NCBI GenBank assembly: GCA_963711675.1
Contig: CAVQFB010000002.1
Coordinates: 310,001 to 374,000 of the forward strand
Length of the DNA stretch: 64,000 bases
Source of the DNA: CAVQFB01 sp963711675
GTDB taxonomy: Bacteria; Acidobacteriota; Terriglobia; Terriglobales; Acidobacteriaceae
Reading direction: 5' to 3'
The translations under genes and the position numbers were made by a program. Shown here in pieces: positions 52,221-61,420 of this stretch; the first letter of the stretch is position 1; each line of letters starts with the position of its first letter. The notes beneath the pieces were generated by a model. The model made no database searches. It saw nothing but the letters and a program-made list of their open reading frames with translations, and was not told where the DNA came from.

Positions 52221-53165
52221 CTAGGGCGCTTCTTCCACGACCAAAGCTTTCGCCGCGGACTTCTTCGCTGGAGTGGTAGTAATCACGACGACGCTGATCA
52301 AGACCAGCAGCGTTCCCACCAAGGTTCGCGGGCCCACGGTCTCGCCACCAAAGAAATAGCCCAGTGCGACCGCCACAACGGGGTTGACGTACGCATAGGT
52401 GCCGACTTTCGTCGGAGACTCGTGGTGGATCAGCCATACGTAGGCGGTGAAAGCGACGATGGACCCGGCAACGACCAGGTAGCCGAGTGCGATCCATGCC
52501 CCGCGCGAAACTGTCAGCGGGTGAAATCCGCGGAACTCTCCCAGAGCGGAGGACGTCAGGGTAAGCAAGACGCCTCCTGTGAGCATCTGCGCTGCGGAAC
52601 TCATGGCTTTCGATGCAGGTAGCCGTAACTTGCGTGTGAGCGCAGCCGCCACCGACCAGCTGATGGCCGCAACCAGGAGCGCGATTGCGCCTGCGGTGTC
52701 AATCGGGACCTCGCCAAAGCTCAGTGAACGGCTGACCAAGACCGCGACGCCCCCAATGCCGACCAATAGCGCGAATGCCAGGCGGACGGTGAGCCTTTGC
52801 GTGCCGAGAAAGATAATCTCCGAGAGAGCCATGAACACGGGAATGGTGGCCATCATGACGGCGGCGATGCCAGAGGGCACGCGGCGCTCCGCCCAGAAAA
52901 GAAGTCCGTAGTCGAAGACGAAGATCAGCACAGCGAGCAGCGATGCGGCTGCCCACTCGCGAAGGGTGGGTGAGACGACGCCCTTGACTCGCATCCATGC
53001 ATAGAGGACTGCTCCCGCAAGGAGGAAACGCATTCCGGCGAGCAAGAAGGGCGGAACCTCCCCCACACCCACGCGGATGGCGAGAAACGTGGAGCCCCAA
53101 ACGAAATAAATAATGGCGAAGGCGAGCAGGACCCTCCAGGTGGGGGGGCGAGTTGTGGAGGTCAT
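52221..53165 (-). CDS. EamA/DMT-superfamily permease (RhaT/YedA-like)
   Basis: A 314-aa, ten-helix drug/metabolite transporter made of two EamA halves (about 12-140 and 155-285): FVWGSTFLAIRVGVGEVPP, PFLLAGMRFLLAGAVL, and in the second half ALGYLVVAGSIVAFTAYVWLI and TYAYVNPVVAVALGYFFGGE. The C-terminus is basic then acidic. Such permeases export metabolites or amino acids; substrate not predictable. Confidence 0.88.
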   Translation of the reverse strand: MTSTTRPPTWRVLLAFAIIYFVWGSTFLAIRVGVGEVPPFLLAGMRFLLAGAVLYAWMRVKGVVSPTLREWAAASLLAVLIFVFDYGLLFWAERRVPSGIAAVMMATIPVFMALSEIIFLGTQRLTVRLAFALLVGIGGVAVLVSRSLSFGEVPIDTAGAIALLVAAISWSVAAALTRKLRLPASKAMSSAAQMLTGGVLLTLTSSALGEFRGFHPLTVSRGAWIALGYLVVAGSIVAFTAYVWLIHHESPTKVGTYAYVNPVVAVALGYFFGGETVGPRTLVGTLLVLISVVVITTTPAKKSAAKALVVEEAP

Positions 53166-53638
53166 CGAGGCTCCAAGCGCGCCGTCGGCGGAAGCAGACG
53201 GTTCTGCTCAATAGATCACAGCGAAGGTCGCGCAGACGCGAGCTTTCCCATGAAAAGTATTTATGGGGCGAAAAACTTTGTTTATCGGGCGGTTCTGGGA
53301 ATCAAATAATCCCCTGACAGCTCATGGGTGCTTTCAGGTTTGTCGCGTGGTCGCTACCCACAGTTCTGAGATGGAAAGCAGCTGCGGTAACCGCAGTCAA
53401 GGCATTACTCCTTATGAGCAATTTCTTGCGGTCAACGAACTTGCATTTGCGGAAGCGACAGCTGTGCACGGGCGATAGAAAGTCTAGCTTTATCAATCTC
53501 TTACATTGATTTATGCAGGTGTGAAGCTGGGCCATTCAAGTGCTAGTCAGAGGGTGGGGACGTGCGCCACGGCGGGTACGCAACCGGCCGGCATTACGCG
53601 ACTGGTTCTGAGGCCCGATGCCCTAACTACTGGAAAAC
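53166..53638. other. Upstream region of the PKD-repeat operon
   Basis: About 470 bases with no gene I can support. Candidate frames (for example 53263-53478) lack a ribosome site and known features. The operon promoter is expected here; no riboswitch consensus was recognised. Confidence 0.4.
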
Positions 53639-56600
53639 ATGTATTGCGCGACAACTACAATTAGGGCAGTTACTTCTTTCAGAATTCGGGAAGTTCTTCG
53701 GATTCTGCGTGCGCCTCGTCTGAGCTGGCCAAGAATGCTTACCTCGTACGGTCCACAAGTGAAGAACTACCGGACATTGCTGGCAATCTTATTCTTCCTG
53801 TTTGTCTCGGCTCCGTTCCTGGCGGCGCAGGGACCAATCACTTGCTCGATCGGAGTCGTGCCGGCCAGCGGATTTGCCCCGTTGCCGGTCAACGCGTCCG
53901 GCACCTGCTTTGGGAACTCGATTGTCACGCAAACGATTACTTGGGGGGATGGGAACATCGATTCGGTGAATCCCGGCCCGTTCAGCGTCCCCCACACTTT
54001 CGCGACGGCGGGCATTTTTACGGTTACTGTCAGCGCGGTGGATTTGTTCGGCGATCAGGGCACGGCCTCGCAAAATGTCGTGGTCTCACCCAACTTGCCG
54101 CCAACCTGCACGCTCGGCGTCGTACCGCTCACGGGCACAGTGCCGCTTAATGTGACGGCGACCGGAAACTGCACAGATCCGGATGGCGACACCATCACGA
54201 CTACTCTCAATTGGGGAGACGGCACGATCGTGCCCGGTCCAAGCGGGACCCACACGTATACGACAGTGGGAGTCTTTACCGTAGTGCTTACGGGAACTGA
54301 CTCCGCCGGACTGACTGGGACGGCTTCGCAGACGGTCACGGTAAATGTGAATCTGCCCCCGACCTGCACGCTGAGTGTCACACCGCTGAGCGGGACGGTA
54401 CCGCTCAGTGTCACAGCAACGGGGAGCTGCACGGATCCGGATGGTGACACGGTCACCACCACCTTGAATTGGGGTGACGGAACAATCGTGCCGGGTCCAA
54501 GCGGGAGTCACACTTATACAACTGTCGGAAAATTCACCGTCGTACTGACCGGGACTGACCCCGGAGGATTGACCGGGAACGCCTCGCAGACTGTAACCGT
54601 AAATGTGAATCTGCCGCCTACATGCACGCTCAATGTAGTGCCGACGACGGGTCCGGTTCCTCTCAGCGTCACAGCCACGGGGAGTTGTACCGATCCGGAT
54701 GGTGACACTGTCACGACCAGTTTGAATTGGGGTGACGGAACAATCGTGCCTGGCCCGGGCGGGAATCATACTTACAATACTGTCGGGAAATTCACCGTCG
54801 TGCTCACGGGCACCGATCCCGGAGGACTGACAGGGACTGCGACGCAGACAGTAACTGTGAGCACAAATCCGCCTCCCACGTGCACGCTGAGTGTCGTCCC
54901 AACAAGCGGTCTCCCGCCCCTCCTGGTGACCGCGACGGGGAATTGTACGGATACGGATGGCGATACCATTACCACGGTTTTGGACTGGGGTGACGGAACC
55001 AAGACGCCAGCCGCGAGCGGAACTCACACCTACACTGCCAGTGGCACATATCAAGTCGTGGTTACCGCGACCGATGTCGTTGGCGGCACTGGATCCGCCC
55101 AGCAGACAGTGACGGTGTTCGCTCCGGGCACCTGTTCGTTGCAAGTGACACCGACTACGGGAGTAGTCCCGCTGACGGTCACTGCTACTGCCACCTGCGC
55201 AGATCCCGGAAAAACGATCGCGAGTACATACATAAGCTTTGGGGATGGCTTCTACCAGGGTGGGCTGACCGCGACGCACACGATCACATCTGCGGGCACG
55301 GTCACCGTTGGTCTGACATCGCTGGACCATTCGGGCAAGGCGACGGAGCAGGCCTCGAGTTCAATCTCCGCGACCGATACTCCGACTCTTTTCGTAGGCG
55401 TGAGCAGCGGCCTGGTGAAACAGTTCGACAAGAGCGGCCACTTGATCAAAACCCTGGATACGAAACAAGGAGGATCCATCACCGGGATGGCCTTCGACAG
55501 CCAGGGTGCGCTTTACGTGACTGCCTTCACCGCGGACACGGTCACGAAGTTTGATGGCAGCGGCACGTTAGTCGGCAATTTTGGCAGTGGCTATGATTGC
55601 AAGCCCGAGTCGATAGTCTTCGACAACGAAGGGAATGCGTATGTCGGAGAAACCGGCTGCAGTCACGCCCTGCTGAAATTCGACGCGTACGGGAACCTGC
55701 TCGCTGGTTATTCCGTCAGCACAGAGAACGAAGGCAGCGACTGGATCGACATCGGTTCCGACCAGTGCACCGTGTTCTACACTTCTCAGGGCACTACGGT
55801 TTTCCGCTTTAATGCCTGCACGGGCACGCAACTTCCCACCTTCGCTTCGGGCTTGAGCGTGGGGCTGGCAGTACGCATTCTTCCGGATGGTGGTATGTTG
55901 ATCGCGAACCAGCAAAACATTGTACGGCTCGATTCCGCGGGCCGGACCATAAGCACTTACACCTCTTCCGGAGAGAGCTGCTGGGTCTCACTGACGCTTG
56001 ATCCCGATGGCAAGTCCTTCTGGGCAGTTGACTACTGTACCTCCGACATCATTCAGTTCGACATCACTTCGGGCAATCAACTGGCCAAGTTCAACTCCGG
56101 GACAGCCACGCAGACAGTTTTCGGCATTGCCATGCGTGGACCAGTTACGCAAACCACCGCAGCAGGTGCTCTAGTCGCGGCGCAGCAGAATGTGACGGTG
56201 ACGGGTGGTCAGAGCGGATCGGTCGACCTACTGTTCGCACCTCAAGGTGGAGCGGTGAACCAGAGCTTTTCGTTCTCTTGCGCGAACTTGCCCATTGGTG
56301 CAACCTGCTCGTTTTCGCCACAGAGTGCGACGGCGACCGCGACCGGTGTGACGACAACGCTTACGATCGGTACGACGAAGGCGGCAGCCTCACTCGCGCC
56401 TTCGCCGTTCGCAGCGGTTCGCATTTATGCGCTCTGGCTTTTTGTGCCTGGACTGTTCGTACTGCCGGGTTTCCGGAAATCTGGAGGGAAGAATCTGAGG
56501 TTTGGCGTGTTTATTTTAGGTGTAGCCTTGCTGGCGGCCATGATTGCATGCGGCGGAGGATCGTCGAGCAGTAGTACCCCGACGACCACGCCCCCACCGG

Positions 56601-56713
56601 CTCCGCCGACGCCGAGCAGCATGAATACGCCTCCGGGAACCTACACGATCGTGGTGCGCGCGACCTCGAGTTCCCTGGTGAGCTCGACGGTTGTCACTCT
56701 CAAAGTACAGTGA
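53639..56713 (+). CDS. Large exported PKD-repeat surface protein
   Basis: A 1024-aa protein. The signal-type hydrophobic run (KNYRTLLAILFFLFVSAPFLAA) lies at about residues 42-63, so the true start may be the in-frame ATG at 53735. Six PKD domains follow (about 66-580), each with the WGDGT/FGDG turn and a TC near its start; four of them repeat with near-exact 258-bp spacing. Then a WD/NHL-like propeller (about 585-835: FVGVSSGLVKQFDKSGHLIK, GMAFDSQGALYVTAFT), an Ig-like domain, two hydrophobic helices and a Ser/Pro/Thr tail after AMIACGGGSSSSS. Probably a cell-surface binding protein. It overlaps the next gene by 4 nt. Confidence 0.85.
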   Translation: MYCATTTIRAVTSFRIREVLRILRAPRLSWPRMLTSYGPQVKNYRTLLAILFFLFVSAPFLAAQGPITCSIGVVPASGFAPLPVNASGTCFGNSIVTQTITWGDGNIDSVNPGPFSVPHTFATAGIFTVTVSAVDLFGDQGTASQNVVVSPNLPPTCTLGVVPLTGTVPLNVTATGNCTDPDGDTITTTLNWGDGTIVPGPSGTHTYTTVGVFTVVLTGTDSAGLTGTASQTVTVNVNLPPTCTLSVTPLSGTVPLSVTATGSCTDPDGDTVTTTLNWGDGTIVPGPSGSHTYTTVGKFTVVLTGTDPGGLTGNASQTVTVNVNLPPTCTLNVVPTTGPVPLSVTATGSCTDPDGDTVTTSLNWGDGTIVPGPGGNHTYNTVGKFTVVLTGTDPGGLTGTATQTVTVSTNPPPTCTLSVVPTSGLPPLLVTATGNCTDTDGDTITTVLDWGDGTKTPAASGTHTYTASGTYQVVVTATDVVGGTGSAQQTVTVFAPGTCSLQVTPTTGVVPLTVTATATCADPGKTIASTYISFGDGFYQGGLTATHTITSAGTVTVGLTSLDHSGKATEQASSSISATDTPTLFVGVSSGLVKQFDKSGHLIKTLDTKQGGSITGMAFDSQGALYVTAFTADTVTKFDGSGTLVGNFGSGYDCKPESIVFDNEGNAYVGETGCSHALLKFDAYGNLLAGYSVSTENEGSDWIDIGSDQCTVFYTSQGTTVFRFNACTGTQLPTFASGLSVGLAVRILPDGGMLIANQQNIVRLDSAGRTISTYTSSGESCWVSLTLDPDGKSFWAVDYCTSDIIQFDITSGNQLAKFNSGTATQTVFGIAMRGPVTQTTAAGALVAAQQNVTVTGGQSGSVDLLFAPQGGAVNQSFSFSCANLPIGATCSFSPQSATATATGVTTTLTIGTTKAAASLAPSPFAAVRIYALWLFVPGLFVLPGFRKSGGKNLRFGVFILGVALLAAMIACGGGSSSSSTPTTTPPPAPPTPSSMNTPPGTYTIVVRATSSSLVSSTVVTLKVQ
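54095..55123 (+). repeat. Tandem coding repeat, 258-bp unit (PKD domains)
   Basis: Units begin at 54095, 54353, 54611 and 54869 with exact 258-base spacing, the fourth 255. The first three are near-identical (LPPTCTL...GDTxTTxLNWGDGTIVPGP...TVVLTGTD). This is recent duplication inside the gene, a hotspot for length change. Confidence 0.85.
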
Positions 56714-57576
56714 GCGACGCCTTAAAGGGAGGACGCTTGACAAACATCCTGAATGCAAAGCCGATGCAACGTGCCACGGCTCTGGTGATGTGCTTTCTCC
56801 TGTCGCCGTTTCATCCACTCGCTGCCGCTGATAGCGGCGGAGGAGAGAGGGTGGGCAAAATAACGGGTGTGGTTGCCGGTGCGGCACAGGGCGGGATTCA
56901 CCTGAGTTCGGATGACCCCGTCAATACGAAGAGCGAATTGACGACCGACGAATCGGGACGACTCCGCATCCAGTTGCAGGAAGGTTCGATTCTGAACGTG
57001 GGCTCGGGCAGCCACCTGAAAATCGTGAAGCAGGATCTTCTGACGGGAGAGACCGTAGTCGATCTTTCGAGCGGGCGCTTGCGCAGCCGAGTTACACGGG
57101 TACGCAAAGCGGGCGGCAAGTTTGAGATTTTGACACCGAATGCCAGGATCACGGCATTGGGAACCGACTTTTTCCTGGATGTTGACGCCGTGAGGACCCA
57201 CGTCGTCGTTTATACCGGCGTGGTGGTCGTGAGTGCGGGACGCGATAGCGATGGTTCGGCATCGCGGCTCGTGATGGATGTCGCTGCGGGTCAAAGCGTA
57301 GTGGTGCAAGGCAAGGATGTGGGCCACCTGCAGATGACGGCTGACGAGGTGGAGCGGGCTACGATCGCCCAGACTGCGATTCAGGAGGAATCTGCGTCGG
57401 AAGAAGTGAAGTACGTTTCTGCGGGGAAGGCGCAGTCACACACAAGCAGGAACCTCCTTATCGGCGTTGCGGTGGCGGCCGGTGCGATCGGCGGCGGCCT
57501 GGCGGCCAAGGGTGGCGGCTCGAAGACGACGCCGGCGACCGCGCCGGTGAGTATTCCCTCAATCCCGGGACACTGA
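56710..57576 (+). CDS. FecR-domain protein
   Basis: A 288-aa protein with a signal-like helix (about 22-40) then the FecR core (about 70-200): KSELTTDESGRLRIQLQEGS, LNVGSGSHLKIV, DLSSGRLRSRVT, FEILTPNARITALGTDFFL, THVVVYTGVVVVSAG. A hydrophobic AIGGGLAAKGGGS tail ends it. FecR domains often sense or transmit a periplasmic signal to a sigma factor, or bind cell-surface structures; no sigma gene adjoins. Start: GTG at 56710 overlapping the PKD stop, or the in-frame TTG at 56737 with GGGAGG 4 nt upstream, which is better placed. Confidence 0.82.
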   Translation: MSDALKGGRLTNILNAKPMQRATALVMCFLLSPFHPLAAADSGGGERVGKITGVVAGAAQGGIHLSSDDPVNTKSELTTDESGRLRIQLQEGSILNVGSGSHLKIVKQDLLTGETVVDLSSGRLRSRVTRVRKAGGKFEILTPNARITALGTDFFLDVDAVRTHVVVYTGVVVVSAGRDSDGSASRLVMDVAAGQSVVVQGKDVGHLQMTADEVERATIAQTAIQEESASEEVKYVSAGKAQSHTSRNLLIGVAVAAGAIGGGLAAKGGGSKTTPATAPVSIPSIPGH

Positions 57577-57584
57577 CGAATCGC

Positions 57585-58436
57585 ATGCGCTCCAATTGGT
57601 TTGGACTGAGAACACCTTCAGCTATGGACTTGATCATGATTCGCCGATGCTCGACGGCTCTGTTGCTGCTGGGGCTGGTGCTAGGGACGTCGCCGGCCAA
57701 GGGTGACGACAGGGATCAGGTTCGCCTGGATAGCCAGATGGAGGCCTTGCAGGACGAGACGGGCCGCATGCAGCGCTCCTTCGATCAGCATCTGGATCAG
57801 ATAGGGAAGCAGGTTGCGCGGAATGCGGAGGCCTCGAGCAAGATGGCCGCCGCTATTGCGGGCCTTCAGGCTGCCTTGGAAAAACAGGCGATCAAGTCGA
57901 ACGAAGACGCGGACGAGATGTCGGGCCTTGGGGAAACACTCAGTGAAGGACTAGATCAGGCCCGAACACGACTTGCCAAAGCAACGACACGCCTGGATGC
58001 GATGCACCCGGTAAAGCTGGTTGTGCCGTCTCAGATCGGATCCACCGCAACTTCACGGGACGCAGTCTATGAGCGTGCGCTGCAAGACTACAACAAGAGA
58101 AAGAACGACATTGCCTGGAAGGAATTCTCCGCTTACGCCGTATCGCACCCCAGCACCGATCTGGGCGCAGCGTCCTATTACTATATGGCCGAGATCCGGT
58201 ACGAAAAAGGCGAATACAGGGAAGCTATCGGGTACTACAACCTCGCCTTGACGATGGCCCCAGGCGGAAGCAAGGCTGCGGCCGCGCAGCTCAAGAAGGG
58301 AGCGGCGTTCGTGCATCTGGGGCTTCCCGATGACGGCATTCGTGAGTTCAATCAGGTCATTAAGCAATATCCGGGCTCGACCGAAGCGACGAAGGCCAAG
58401 AAAACCATCGCGATCATAAAAGCGCTTTCCCAATAG
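57585..58436 (+). CDS. YbgF/CpoB-like coiled-coil and TPR protein
   Basis: A 283-aa exported protein: signal (about 20-40), an N-terminal coiled coil (about 45-140: DSQMEALQDETGRMQRSFDQ, QVARNAEASSKMAAAIAGLQ), then TPR repeats (about 160-280: YERALQDYNKRKNDIAWKEF, ASYYYMAEIRYEKGEYREAI, FVHLGLPDDGIREFNQVIKQ). This is the architecture of YbgF/CpoB, which links Tol-Pal to peptidoglycan synthesis. No tol or pal gene is near, and it follows the FecR gene after 8 nt, so here it probably serves the surface system of this operon. Confidence 0.85.
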   Translation: MRSNWFGLRTPSAMDLIMIRRCSTALLLLGLVLGTSPAKGDDRDQVRLDSQMEALQDETGRMQRSFDQHLDQIGKQVARNAEASSKMAAAIAGLQAALEKQAIKSNEDADEMSGLGETLSEGLDQARTRLAKATTRLDAMHPVKLVVPSQIGSTATSRDAVYERALQDYNKRKNDIAWKEFSAYAVSHPSTDLGAASYYYMAEIRYEKGEYREAIGYYNLALTMAPGGSKAAAAQLKKGAAFVHLGLPDDGIREFNQVIKQYPGSTEATKAKKTIAIIKALSQ

Positions 58437-58959
58437 CGAGAGAGATCACGGGGAAGCGGGCTCGTTTCTGAGGAGAGGTAGCGAGGAAAAGGGAAGTTCC
58501 GACCGCTCGGTCGGATGGGAAGGTTGGCGTCAGCAGTGTGGTGGTTGACTCGTCGCGCCATTAGCGGTAGGCTCTTTGCCCACAGAGAGGCCGTACCACC
58601 CAAATGAACTTCGCTCATCCCTATGATCGTCCACTTCCTCTAGTGTCCCTCAGCGGACCACGTGCTTTCGAATTTTCCCATTTGTAGTCCCCAGCCACTC
58701 ATTGCCTCTTGCCAGTGACTCCAGAAATGGGGTCACGTGTGTTCCTACTGGCATGCCGTGGGTCGCCGCAGTTAGATGGGACTCCGCCTCGGCTTGCTTC
58801 GGGAGAGAGATGTCGGTGTTGGTATTTTCTTGAAGCAGGCGAGATTCACCGAAGCAGTGCGGTCCTCGCGGCGCATCGCAGAATCGTTATCGCGCTAAGC
58901 GTTTGCCTCGGCCTATACGATGTGTCCGATCAAAACCGAGTGAGTCGGTCGTTAAGGTT
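58437..58959. other. Intergenic region after the PKD/FecR/YbgF operon
   Basis: About 520 bases. Open frames exist on both strands but none has a ribosome site, motif or composition I can support. No terminator with a T run was found directly after the YbgF-like stop. Confidence 0.4.
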
Positions 58960-59187
58960 TCAAGCGGCCCTGCCCGGGGCGAATCGAGGCTCAATTTCGA
59001 CCTTGGGCATGGCGACTCTTCTTGGCTCAGTAAGCTTGTTGGCGGCGATGCGATAGCTCTCTGCAACTGCGCGACAGAGTTCGGCCTCGACCTGGCTTCC
59101 AGCACTCTCGCTCAGGTCTTCGAGAAACTCCGCGATCAGTTGCAGCTGGTTAGGTGCAGCAAGGGCTTCCTGGCTGGTGAAATCCAT
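58960..59187 (-). CDS. Small hypothetical protein (75 aa)
   Basis: ATG at 59185-59187 preceded by AGGAGGAA about 9 nt upstream, an excellent ribosome site. The product is a helical, acidic-then-basic peptide (MDFTSQEALAAPNQLQLIAE, then AELCRAVAESYRIAANKL) of the sort found as small accessory proteins. No family recognised. The opposite strand has a frame (58709-59056) without such support. Confidence 0.6.
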   Translation of the reverse strand: MDFTSQEALAAPNQLQLIAEFLEDLSESAGSQVEAELCRAVAESYRIAANKLTEPRRVAMPKVEIEPRFAPGRAA

Positions 59188-59529
59188 GTACTACTTCCTC
59201 CTCGGCGAAGTGGCATCGACGATGAGGTAGGGGTTTAGGTTGTTTCCGAGACTGCCCGGCCCAGACGAAATCCCAGAAAGTTGGTCACGCCTCTCCCACG
59301 GGCGGGAATCATAGGTTGGATACCAAGGCAAGTCAACCTGATTTCGTGCATCGGTTTCACGGTCGCAAAAGATATTGAGTCGTTTCGAGGGCGGGGAGAG
59401 TCTACATGTCATCGGCTAAGTTTGATTCACAAGCAGTTGAAAGTCGGTTCCGCCAACCAGCGTCACCCCTTCCCACAGCAGCGATTCTTCCTCAGCAGAA
59501 ATTCAAGTAGAAACAGGAACATCCATAAA
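59188..59529. promoter_or_regulatory. Divergent region with long leader of the cold-shock gene
   Basis: About 340 bases between the 75-aa gene and cspA. Cold-shock genes usually carry a long structured 5' leader and the length fits, but I could not identify the cold-box or a defined promoter. Confidence 0.4.
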
Positions 59530-59730
59530 ATGGAACAAGGAACAGTAAAGTGGTTTAACGACGCCAAAGGTTACGGCTTTATCAGCCGCCAAAGTGGCGA
59601 AGACGTTTTCGTGCACTTCTCGGCGATTCAAGCCGGTGGCTTTCGCAGCCTGCAAGAAGGGCAAGCCGTGCAGTTCGAGGTGACCAAGGGTCCCAAGGGC
59701 TGGCAAGCGGAAAACGTTCAGGCCGTCTAA
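59530..59730 (+). CDS. Cold-shock protein (CspA family)
   Basis: A 66-aa single cold-shock domain with RNP1 KGYGFISR and RNP2 DVFVHFSAI, and the trailing GQAVQFEVTKGPKGWQAENV. These proteins bind single-stranded nucleic acids and melt RNA structure. The ATG at 59530 is chosen on the conserved MEQGTVKWFN start; the longer frame upstream is leader. A terminator follows 12 nt after the stop. Confidence 0.97.
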   Translation: MEQGTVKWFNDAKGYGFISRQSGEDVFVHFSAIQAGGFRSLQEGQAVQFEVTKGPKGWQAENVQAV

Positions 59731-59742
59731 TTCAGTACTCAG

Positions 59743-59778
59743 GCGTCCGCGATTCGAAAGGATCTCGGGCGCTTTTTT
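59743..59778 (+). terminator. Rho-independent terminator of the cold-shock gene
   Basis: Stem GCGTCCGCGAT / ATCTCGGGCGC (11 bp with one mismatch and one G-T) followed by TTTTTT. Confidence 0.85.
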
Positions 59779-60148
59779 GTTGGCCGTCATTCTTGTCTGG
59801 CCCTCATCCAGCCCCGCCCGGTCCGGAGCGGCAACCCAGTCCGCTATCGACAAAAACTCTCATCTCGGTTTCCGCTCATCTCGGCACGCGGCGTGTGCAT
59901 GTCTCCCGACCTAAGCGACGGGCCGGCGAACCGTAGTGCGATTTCGCAGAAAGCTATTCTTGTCCTTGGATCTGGGATACATGCTGCATCCAACTTTATA
60001 GCCTTCTCGGACTGCCGCCCATTTACAATGGCGTCCCGAGCAGGTCAAACTCTTGAAAGTGGGGAGCCGTACAGGCGCCAAATTTTAGCAAGTGCTGGAA
60101 AATCTTGAGTTTGCTCTAGCACAGCTGGCGTTACCTTGATTGACCCTT
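59779..60148. other. Upstream region of the RND efflux operon
   Basis: About 370 bases between the terminator and the TolC-type gene; the operon promoter and any metal-responsive operator should lie here, but no clear dyad or regulator gene is seen. Confidence 0.4.
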
Positions 60149-61420
60149 ATGCGTTTACGGCGCTTCCTGAGGTTTGCTGTAGCGGCGACGCCTGTTCTGC
60201 TGCTAGTGGGCACGGCAGTTGGACAAAAGACGACGCTGGTCAGCCTTGATCAAGCCATTGATCTGGCGCTGGCCCACAATCACGCGATCAAGGCCAACCG
60301 GACCCTCATTCTTCAGAATCAGGCGCAGGAGATCACAGCGAATCTACGCCCCAATCCGAGCCTGGGGATAGATTCCCAGTTTGTCCCATTTTTCAGCCCG
60401 CAGGACTTTTCCGGGGACAACCTGGACCAAACCCAGCAATTCGATATCGGGATCAGTTATCTGTTCGAACGCGGTCACAAGCGGCAGCGCCGTCTGCAAG
60501 CGGCCCGCGATCAGACGGCGGTTACGCGCGCCCAGGTAGCCGACGCCGAGCGCACGTTGGCCTTCAATGTGGGGCAGCAATTCGTCAGCGTTTTGCTGGC
60601 GGAATCAACCCTCGAGTTTGCGCTTCAGGATCTGAAGGGGTTTCAGCAGACCGTCGATATCAGCGAGGCCCAATTCAAGGCAGGCTTCATCGGGGAAGGC
60701 GACTATCTCAAGATCAAGCTGCAGCTTCTGCAGTTTCAGACCGATGTGTCTTCCGCTCGCTTGGCCAAGGTGCAGGCGCTGACGGGGCTGCGCGAGTTGT
60801 TGGGTTACGACGCGGTGCCGGGCGACTTCGATGTGATTGGCGATCTGGCATACCAGCCTTTCAAGACCAATCTGGAAGACCTGCAGGCGCGGGCCCTGCG
60901 CGAGCGTCCTGACTTCCGGGCGGCTGAATTGGGGACCACCGCGGCGCGAAGCCAAATCCTGCTTGCTAAAGCCAACGCCAAAGTGGACGTAACTGGCACC
61001 TACGACTTTACTCACGTCTCTGGAGAGAACACGGCTTCGCTCTTCGCGAATTTTGACCTGCCGATCTTCAATCGCAATCAGGGCGAGATCGCACGGACGA
61101 ACCACGCGCTCACTCAGGCCCAGGAACAGCAGCAAGCGGCTAGCGACACAGTCCTGTCCGATGTTTCCAATGCCTACGAGGCGGTCAAGAGCAACGATGA
61201 AGTTGTGCAACTTTATACTTCCGGATACCTCAAGCAGGCGCAGGATTCCCGCGATATCAGCGAGTATGCTTACAAGCGCGGGGCCGCCAGCTTGCTGGAC
61301 TTTCTTGATGCCGAGCGCAGCTACCGGTCGACCCAGTTGGCGTATCGCCAGGCCCTGGCTTCTTACATGACCGCACTCGAGCAGTTGAAGGAAGCGCTGG
61401 GAACGAGGAACCTGCCATGA
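60149..61420 (+). CDS. TolC-family outer-membrane efflux protein (CusC/CzcC-like)
   Basis: 423 aa from the ATG at 60149 (an in-frame TTG three codons earlier is possible). Signal peptide about 1-26. The mature protein has the two TolC repeats of long coiled-coil helices (LDQAIDLALAHNHAIKANRT, TAVTRAQVADAERTLAFNVG; and QILLAKANAKVDVTGTYDF, NHALTQAQEQQQAASDTVLS) ending EQLKEALGTRNLP. It is the outer-membrane duct of the efflux system encoded downstream; the following gene starts inside its stop (ATGA). Confidence 0.92.
   Translation: MRLRRFLRFAVAATPVLLLVGTAVGQKTTLVSLDQAIDLALAHNHAIKANRTLILQNQAQEITANLRPNPSLGIDSQFVPFFSPQDFSGDNLDQTQQFDIGISYLFERGHKRQRRLQAARDQTAVTRAQVADAERTLAFNVGQQFVSVLLAESTLEFALQDLKGFQQTVDISEAQFKAGFIGEGDYLKIKLQLLQFQTDVSSARLAKVQALTGLRELLGYDAVPGDFDVIGDLAYQPFKTNLEDLQARALRERPDFRAAELGTTAARSQILLAKANAKVDVTGTYDFTHVSGENTASLFANFDLPIFNRNQGEIARTNHALTQAQEQQQAASDTVLSDVSNAYEAVKSNDEVVQLYTSGYLKQAQDSRDISEYAYKRGAASLLDFLDAERSYRSTQLAYRQALASYMTALEQLKEALGTRNLP

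Noticed and set aside
52221..53211. Alternative frames inside the EamA transporter
   Set aside because: Only the 314-aa frame gives the ten hydrophobic helices; the others are shadows.
53166..53638. Cyclic-di-GMP or other riboswitch before the PKD operon
   Set aside because: I looked for the GEMM core and could not align it; no stable T-run terminator is present.
58709..59056. Plus-strand frame of 115 codons
   Set aside because: It lacks a ribosome site and overlaps the better supported minus-strand 75-aa gene.
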